Made by a program: the position numbers and the translations under genes | Shown: positions 58,742-64,000 of the stretch, piece by piece | How the letters are laid out: every line of letters begins with the position of its first letter | Position numbering within the stretch: position 1 is the stretch's first letter | Notes under the pieces: model-generated | Seen by the model: only the letters and a program-made list of their open reading frames with translations | What the model was told of the DNA's origin: nothing | The model's database searches: none | NCBI GenBank assembly: GCA_029204225.1 | Contig: CM055099.1 | Span: 57,421,982-57,485,981, forward strand | Length of the DNA stretch: 64,000 nucleotides | Direction of reading: 5' to 3' | Origin: Diphasiastrum complanatum | Lineage: Eukaryota > Streptophyta > Lycopodiopsida > Lycopodiales > Lycopodiaceae

Positions 58742-59479
58742 TGTAGGAAAAATACTAAGAATTCTCCTTCAGAGAACATGATGAAAGTTTGAATAAATCA
58801 AACTAATATCAGTGTCTTCAATCGTGTCTGATTCTGGTCTATGCACTAATAGAGCAGTTTCTACTTTGATTGAATAAAACATGTGGATTTAAGAGATATA
58901 TGCGTGAGTGTGATAGACATTTTAGACAATCAGAACAATTGAGAAAAATCATCTGTTGAGAAACTTTGACCAGTCAAATTTCTATAATTCTGATTCTAAT
59001 TCATTTGTATACATCTCTTGCTGCCTTGTTGTTTTGTTGATCTATTTCATCTGATTACAATGAATAAGTGCACATGTATTTATATTGTCACAGGATAGGT
59101 CTTTTGGCCTTCTTCCTTCTGTAACATTAGATCTCACCGTTAAGACGGTTGATATTCAACAAACGTTATGTTTCCAGACTTGAATGATTTTTGTTCGTGA
59201 CAGTATATCTGTCGAGTTCGTTTCTTGTTCGCGATAGTTTATCTGTTCGTGACAGTTTGTTGTTCGCGACAATTTCTTGTTCGCGACAGTTTCGAGTTCA
59301 CACAGTTTGTTGTTTCAAGTTTCGCGACAGTTTTTTGTTCGAGCTCGAGTTTGAACCACAATTCAAGTTCGAGTTTGAACAAGAATAAAAATGTTTCGAG
59401 TTCGAGCTTCTCAGCCATTGTCAATGAAATTGTGCACTTTGTTGGTAGAACCGAGATTTGTCTGTGGGGGTGTTCTACA
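58742..59479 (-). repeat. 5' LTR of the TTCAC Copia
   Basis: 738 bp; on the minus strand TGTAGAACACC..TTTCCTACA, ends forming the inverted pair TGTAG/CTACA. The U3 part (59,190-59,400) carries several 20-25-bp repeats of GTTCGCGACAGTTT(G) and GAGTTCGAGTTTG words. Confidence 0.9.
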
Positions 59480-59987
59480 TTCACGACAAAATATCATGCT
59501 TAACAAGATAAATTAATTGGAAGTTAATAAAGGGTTGAGCTAAATGAGAGCTTGAGCTAGTTGTTACCTCATAAGGCAGCCACATAATCATAGGCAACAC
59601 AATGCACACTCACATATGAGACTCACCTCTCATGCAAGGGTCGAAAGGGGTGAAGGGATGGGAGTGAAGGCGTACAACAAACCTCGAACCACCTCAGAGT
59701 GGCATCTAGCTCTATCCAAGAAAAAACACTTTTTGCTTGACATGCAACCCCATCCAACTCTTTCTTGACATCAAAAATGGGTTCTTGAGTGGGGTTGGAG
59801 TCGTCACATGTACTTTCCATGGCTTGACCTCTTCATGGGTTATGCTTCGAGCTCGATCCACACCCACCATCTCATTTCAACTTCATGAGTGGGTTTCTAT
59901 GTTTTATCTCCCCTTCTGGGTGTTTGAGTGTGGCCTGAGCACCTCTGTAATGCTTGTCCTATACTTTCACTAGACGGGTCATTGAAG

Positions 59988-60120
59988 CTCAATGGCAAGC
60001 AAGTCATCCAAAGTACATGGATACGCATCATGCAAAGGTACATCCATCCCTTCAGAAGTAGCCCAATGGCAAGCAAGTAATCCAAGGTAAATGATGCGGA
60101 TCATGCAAAGGTGCATTAGT
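59988..60120 (+). repeat. Tandem duplication, unit about 75 bp
   Basis: Two copies of CAATGGCAAGCAAGT.ATCCAA.GTA, ..ATCATGCAAAGGT.CAT, starting near 59,992 and 60,064. Lies 430-560 bp upstream of the polymerase ATG. The rest of 59,485-60,240 shows nothing I can name. Confidence 0.75.
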
Positions 60121-60269
60121 GCATTCATCGAGGTAGGATGAGACAACATGGGATGGGTTGTTATGTCAAAGAGCCCAAGGAACCCCTAAACGTCCAAACA
60201 AGCCTCCAAGGGCACCCCTACCCAAGTGCTCCGTTCACATTGAGAAGTTGGTGTTTTAGATCGAAAGAG

Positions 60270-60278
60270 TTTCCCGCC
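60270..60278 (+). promoter_or_regulatory. E2F-binding site of the polymerase epsilon gene
   Basis: TTTCCCGCC, the canonical E2F consensus, 272 bp upstream of the ATG at 60,550. E2F sites of this form drive S-phase expression of plant DNA-replication genes, which fits the gene that follows. Confidence 0.75.
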
Positions 60279-60549
60279 ATCGAGCGAACGCAAAAGTGAG
60301 AGAGAGAGAGCATTGTGTGCGATGGGATTGATCGTTGCTCGACGTTGAGCTCTGATTATAGCACGTCCTGCCTTGGCTCGGAAGATCCATCTGATCATTC
60401 ACCCGAGGAAATCGTTGTAAGAATGCCAAAGATTACTTTGTAATAGAGACGGATGATTGAGTAGCAGCATTTGGTGGTGAAATGCGAGTTGTAGCCACAG
60501 TGTAGTGGATCTTGCAACCATCATCACGAGTGGCAAGGCGGATAGGCAA

Positions 60550-60795
60550 ATGTCGGGAAGGAGAGCTGATCAGCAGGCAGGCGGAAGGAGGGCAGCAAAT
60601 AGCAGGTCAGTAGATGGAAGAGGCAGAGGAAGAGGCAGAGGAAGAGGCCAAGGTAGAGATAGCGGGGATAGTGTGAGGAGAGTTGGGAAATCCAAGGTTT
60701 GGCGCAATGCGGAAGATGCACTAGAAGCAAGGCTTGGATTCGAAGGCTTCTCGGAAGGGGAACCCCGCCTTGGATGGCTCCTTAATATGTCACCT
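60550..60795 (+). CDS. POL2: DNA polymerase epsilon catalytic subunit, exon 1
   Basis: 82 codons from ATG 60,550 to a CCT/GTAAGC donor at 60,796, phase 0. Residues 1-50 are basic and disordered with an RG repeat (GRGRGRGRGRGQGR, residues 23-36) from a purine-rich minisatellite. Residues 53-80 read NAEDALEARLGFEGFSEGEP, then RLGWLLNM, matching the conserved start of the polymerase epsilon catalytic subunit (in family members a [DE]-x-L-[ED]-x-[RK]-[LF]-GF block, then GW-L). The enzyme synthesises the leading strand at nuclear forks. The in-frame GTG region upstream is not used as start. No further exon was found before the right edge, so intron 1 exceeds 3.2 kb. The whole catalytic part lies outside, so activity cannot be judged. 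Confidence 0.85.
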
Positions 60796-62149
60796 GTAAG
60801 CAAGCAGATTATCCATTCTACCTTTTAGTGCAACTGCAGAGATGTGAAAGCTTTGTTGAACTACTTTGCTACGCTTGCTTAAGATTCTCTTATGCAAAAG
60901 TGGGACACGCCGGAATCGGGGGTCATATGATAGACAGAGCTTGATTTTACTTCTGAGGATCATATCCTGCTGAGTCTCTAAAGTTGATGGATTTTGGATC
61001 TTATCAGTTTTTGCAGCCAACAGTAGAACGTATGAAAACTAAACGGCATTCCTCAGCATCTTTTGGAGCTTTTATTACTACACGTCCTTCTAGTTCACAT
61101 CATATTACAAATCTTGGGAATCGTTGATAAAAGATGACATCTCTTCCAGCCCAAAGTTCGTTATGAAACGATATCATTTGAATGGGACGACTGGAACCTC
61201 ATACATAGTGTTAGGGGTGCAAATGACTTACAGAGCTAAATTATGCGATTTATCAATCATCAACAGCTAAGAAGCTATGGCAATGATAATCAAAACAATG
61301 CCACGTCTCATTTTCTTCCAGATAGTTTTAAACATGATTAGCGTCATATGGTAAGGTTATATTTTGATCGAGCATGCATACAACAAAATAAACAAGAACA
61401 AAGAATATCTCAAATAAACCACCCTATCATCCTTGGTAACTGTTCAACTTTAAGTGTATTATGAGCTGATTAACTGTAGCCAACTCACAATCCCTCCGAC
61501 AACTGGTAGGTCAGTTATTCTCAAATTCTACCAAAGGAGCACCAAAATGCTCCTGAGATTAGGCCTTTGCCATAATATCTGCAACCATTTTACTCCTTGT
61601 ATCTAAAAGTACTACTCGCAAGCGAGATTGGTTTGGCCCTGGCTGCACCACAGTTGCCACGTGGACAAAGAGGTACCACTTGACAGATGGCAAGGCTTTT
61701 TCCCTATATCCCATATTCAAACTCAAGCTTTTTCATTCAAGGTATATATATGTGAACAATCTCTTCAGTGACATGAATGCCTACATGCCCGTTGGTTCTC
61801 ACGTCCAACTGTCGTGCAGCTCACTGTGCTGTACAGACTGGATTTCTGTTTTGATTGCAGTGTATGGACATTGTACAACCATACGAATCAGGTACCTGCC
61901 TGTAGGATAGGTAATTGATCACTCATTAAAATTTTAAGTGGTTGGGCCGGGGCCCAAAACTCTCTCATGTGTGAACATGTGGGTCTAAGCTCCATTGCAT
62001 TTTTTCAGTTCGACAATAATCTAAAGGTAACTTCTCTTCCTAAACTAAATCTCTAATAAATCAACAATTTATCTCAATTTGTCTGCTGCATTTATGTGAT
62101 TTGCTGTTTTTGTTGGGATTAGACAACCTGATTGTTATTGTACAAAATC

Positions 62150-63760
62150 ATTCCCACTTCATTCATTTCCAGTTCTTCCATTGTAGCACTTGTCGTGGTG
62201 ACCCATTGGGTGACCCACCCCCATATGAAAATGATAACCTTCTATATGCTAGGTGTCTTTGCCAATCCTATTATACATGAGTCACCATAGGATCTCCTGC
62301 TGATGTGTAAAGTAATGTGTACTTTGTCGCCCTTTCAAGTATTAACTATTCTCTATGTTCCTTCTCAATGTTTCTTACAAGCTTTAGTGAGTATTGGCTC
62401 AATATGGTTATTGATGTAACTATGCATCACCATGTTCATGAGTGACTTGATGAGCTTTTTGTAGGGTTTCCTTGTTTCTCATTTGCCTTGTTCTCATTGT
62501 TCAGACATATTTCTTGCATAACTTTTTGTTTATGTCCAAAGATGTGTCGCTTGCTAAAGATCCAGTCATTCTAACTCTTCCCACTATGCTTTGTGCGCAA
62601 TGATCTTGTGCGTGTGATGTACATGTGATGCATTTCTTAATATCTTTGAACACTTGACTTTCTAGACAATAATGAAGTGATCATACGCCCTTCATTTTGA
62701 ATGACTGCCTGACTGCGTTTTTGCATTCTTCTAGATTAATGTGATTGTTACTAACAATTATAATGGTGTCCATATATTGCAACTACTAAGAACATTTGAT
62801 TTGTACCTCTCACATACATGAATCAAAATAATGCCTTGTATACTTGGTTTGTAGAAAGAGAAAACCTATTTTCTGGTACATGTGTGGAGCTTGTTTCAAC
62901 CATAATGGGCTTTTCACAATCTGTATGCAAGTTGATCTCTTTTTGGAAACTTTGGTAGCTGCCCCATGAACACTTCCTCCTTTAGGTTACCATTTACAAA
63001 GGTTATTTTTAAATACATTTGCTCTATCTCCATCCCATGCTTGTTGCCCTTGCAATCAGGGGCTGAGAAATCCTATTCTAATGATGAGGGCAAATGTATC
63101 TTCATAGTCAATCTCCTCAATTTGCGAGTCCTCCTTGCTAGATAGCAGAGCTTGTAGCGGTGGACATTTGTTGTTTATCTGACAAAGATGTAATCCCTAT
63201 GCATTCACTTCTGCAGTTTTGGTATTCTTTTTTGTGACCAACCTTCAAATTTCTTCCCATATGGAAGAAGTTCGGTGTTGCTTACTGTATCTCTTGAGTT
63301 GGTACCCTGTTAAGGCTGAATAGAACTGGTTGCTTTAGCCCAAAGCTACTTGGATAATTCCATGTTGCAAAGCATTATTATTCTACTATGCTTTGATTTA
63401 TTTGTTTGACAGGGTCATTTTGTTCTAGTCTATACGACATTGTAAACCTTTGATGCATCTCTCCCTTTCACAAAATGTCTGATTCCTTGCTTTCATCTTG
63501 CCTCCCTAGTTCAATTGCAGCCTATTCAATTTTGCCCTTGCTTGTGCCTCCGTCACGTTTTGCTGAAATCATCGATGAAGGTGCCGAAGTAAATCGAGCT
63601 TCCAACCGATTGACACTCCATGGGTGTGCAAATATCATTATGTATTAGTTCAAGACTTGTCATAGTTTGTGTCCCATCCTCCTCATGAATGGTTTTTTGT
63701 TTTGTTTTTTTGATGTGTTGCATGTCTAAGCATTTGCATTATCGTTATAGGCCATTCCAC
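62150..63760 (-). pseudogene. Decayed Copia in the polymerase intron (minus strand)
   Basis: On the minus strand, 63,740-63,550 reads TSLELIHNDICTPMECQSVG, then IYFGTFIDDFSKT, the start of a Copia integrase core. 63,115-62,800 gives EEIDYEDTFALIIRIG and LWLKQAPHMYQKIGF (RT). Near 62,790 FLVVAIYGHHYNC stands where the YVDD motif should be. Stops and frameshifts throughout. The limits are approximate. The rest of the intron (60,796-62,150) has nothing I can name. Confidence 0.7.
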
Positions 63761-64000
63761 CCACTAGGTCTCATTTCCTTAAAATCTTTGATTTGCTCCC
63801 AGATGCCCAAACCTTGAGTGCTAGAGAGTATCCTTTTTGGTCTTTGCTACATACATTGTGAGTATGTCTCTCTACTCCCTTCAGTGCGTGAAATCCTCTT
63901 TCACTGTTGTGGCTAATAGGATCTCATCCTTCAAAATTTTACATGTTGAATGCCTTGAATCCTAAAATTGACTCCCATGTCCCCCATCTGACTCATCGGT

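Larger units (their letters stand above)
55978..59479 (-). mobile_element. Copia deletion derivative with TTCAC target duplication
   Basis: Minus-strand Copia. The flanks carry TTCAC on both sides (55,973-55,977 and 59,480-59,484). 5' LTR 58,742-59,479, initiator tRNA-Met primer site, gag, protease and integrase follow in order. One deletion then removes the rest of the polyprotein (RT, RNase H), the polypurine tract and the first 440 or so bases of the 3' LTR, leaving 55,978-56,276. The remaining LTR parts differ at about 16 of 297 positions (about 95% identity), so the insertion is older than the chromovirus. Confidence 0.93.

Noticed and set aside
58742-59161. Shorter 5' LTR of the Copia ending at CAACA 59,161
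   Set aside because: The flank AACGT does not match the left flank. Extending to 59,479 gives a TGTAG/CTACA end pair and a perfect TTCAC duplication.
60524-60803. Minus-strand Leu/Pro-rich frames opposite the polymerase exon
   Set aside because: Shadow of the RG-coding purine repeat on the other strand.
61861-61895. Possible small polymerase exon after TTTTGATTGCAG
   Set aside because: It has acceptor- and donor-like ends, but the encoded residues do not resemble the part of polymerase epsilon that should follow exon 1.

Overview
KIND OF DNA. This is a stretch of nuclear DNA from a land plant with a repeat-rich genome. It holds two spliced host genes of plant type on the + strand, and nearly everything else is Copia and Gypsy LTR retrotransposon material, a LINE fragment and a DNA-transposon-like element. 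A fern or gymnosperm would fit the 12.5-kb intron and the density of old retroelements, but I cannot name the species. HOST GENES. (1) 34,043-49,657: a three-exon gene for a TauD/TfdA-type Fe(II)/2-oxoglutarate dioxygenase of the plant clavaminate-synthase-like family (345 residues, iron ligands H135, E137 and H328). (2) 60,550-60,795: the first coding exon of the DNA polymerase epsilon catalytic subunit, with a canonical E2F site (TTTCCCGCC) 272 bp upstream of its ATG; the rest of the gene lies beyond the right edge. LAYOUT. 1-1,330 is a decayed Copia integrase/RT. 1,331-5,512 is unassigned. 5,513-11,291 is a Gypsy element: LTR, TGGCGCC primer-binding site, a 20-copy leader minisatellite, a gag with its core deleted, and a broken pol with YLDG at the RT active site. 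13,080-15,531 holds a second minisatellite sharing the same core word, followed by an unrecognised reading frame (globular part, low-complexity linker, coiled coil). 17,185-21,190 holds Copia pieces, a second LTR of the 5.5-kb family, and a minus-strand unknown reading frame with its own upstream minisatellite. 25,130-26,800 holds Gypsy chromodomain and Copia RT fragments. 27,418-27,927 is an unrecognised pseudogene. 28,633-31,690 holds Copia LTRs, including a solo LTR with a perfect 5-bp target-site duplication (CTAAA). 34,463-46,989 is intron 1 of the dioxygenase. It contains a BED-zinc-finger (hAT-like) element with GC-rich palindromic ends. Nested in that element are a LINE fragment, Gypsy RT pieces and a complete 6,016-bp chromovirus with GTCTC duplications and about 98.4% LTR identity. 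47,858-48,440 (intron 2) is an AACCGT-dense repeat. 51,036-51,240 is a GC-rich hairpin tandem repeat. 52,775-55,156 holds two Copia tails facing each other. 55,978-59,479 is a Copia element with TTCAC duplications that has lost its RT and part of one LTR. 62,150-63,760 is a decayed minus-strand Copia inside the first polymerase intron. HOW IT FITS TOGETHER. The host genes are independent housekeeping-type genes, and the transposable elements are layered in and between them. LTR divergence gives a relative order: the chromovirus (about 1.6% between LTRs) is younger than the TTCAC Copia (about 5%), and most other copies are old and full of stops. The most unusual material is the minisatellite-plus-unknown-ORF arrangement at 13.1-15.5 kb and the BED element with palindromic ends inside intron 1.
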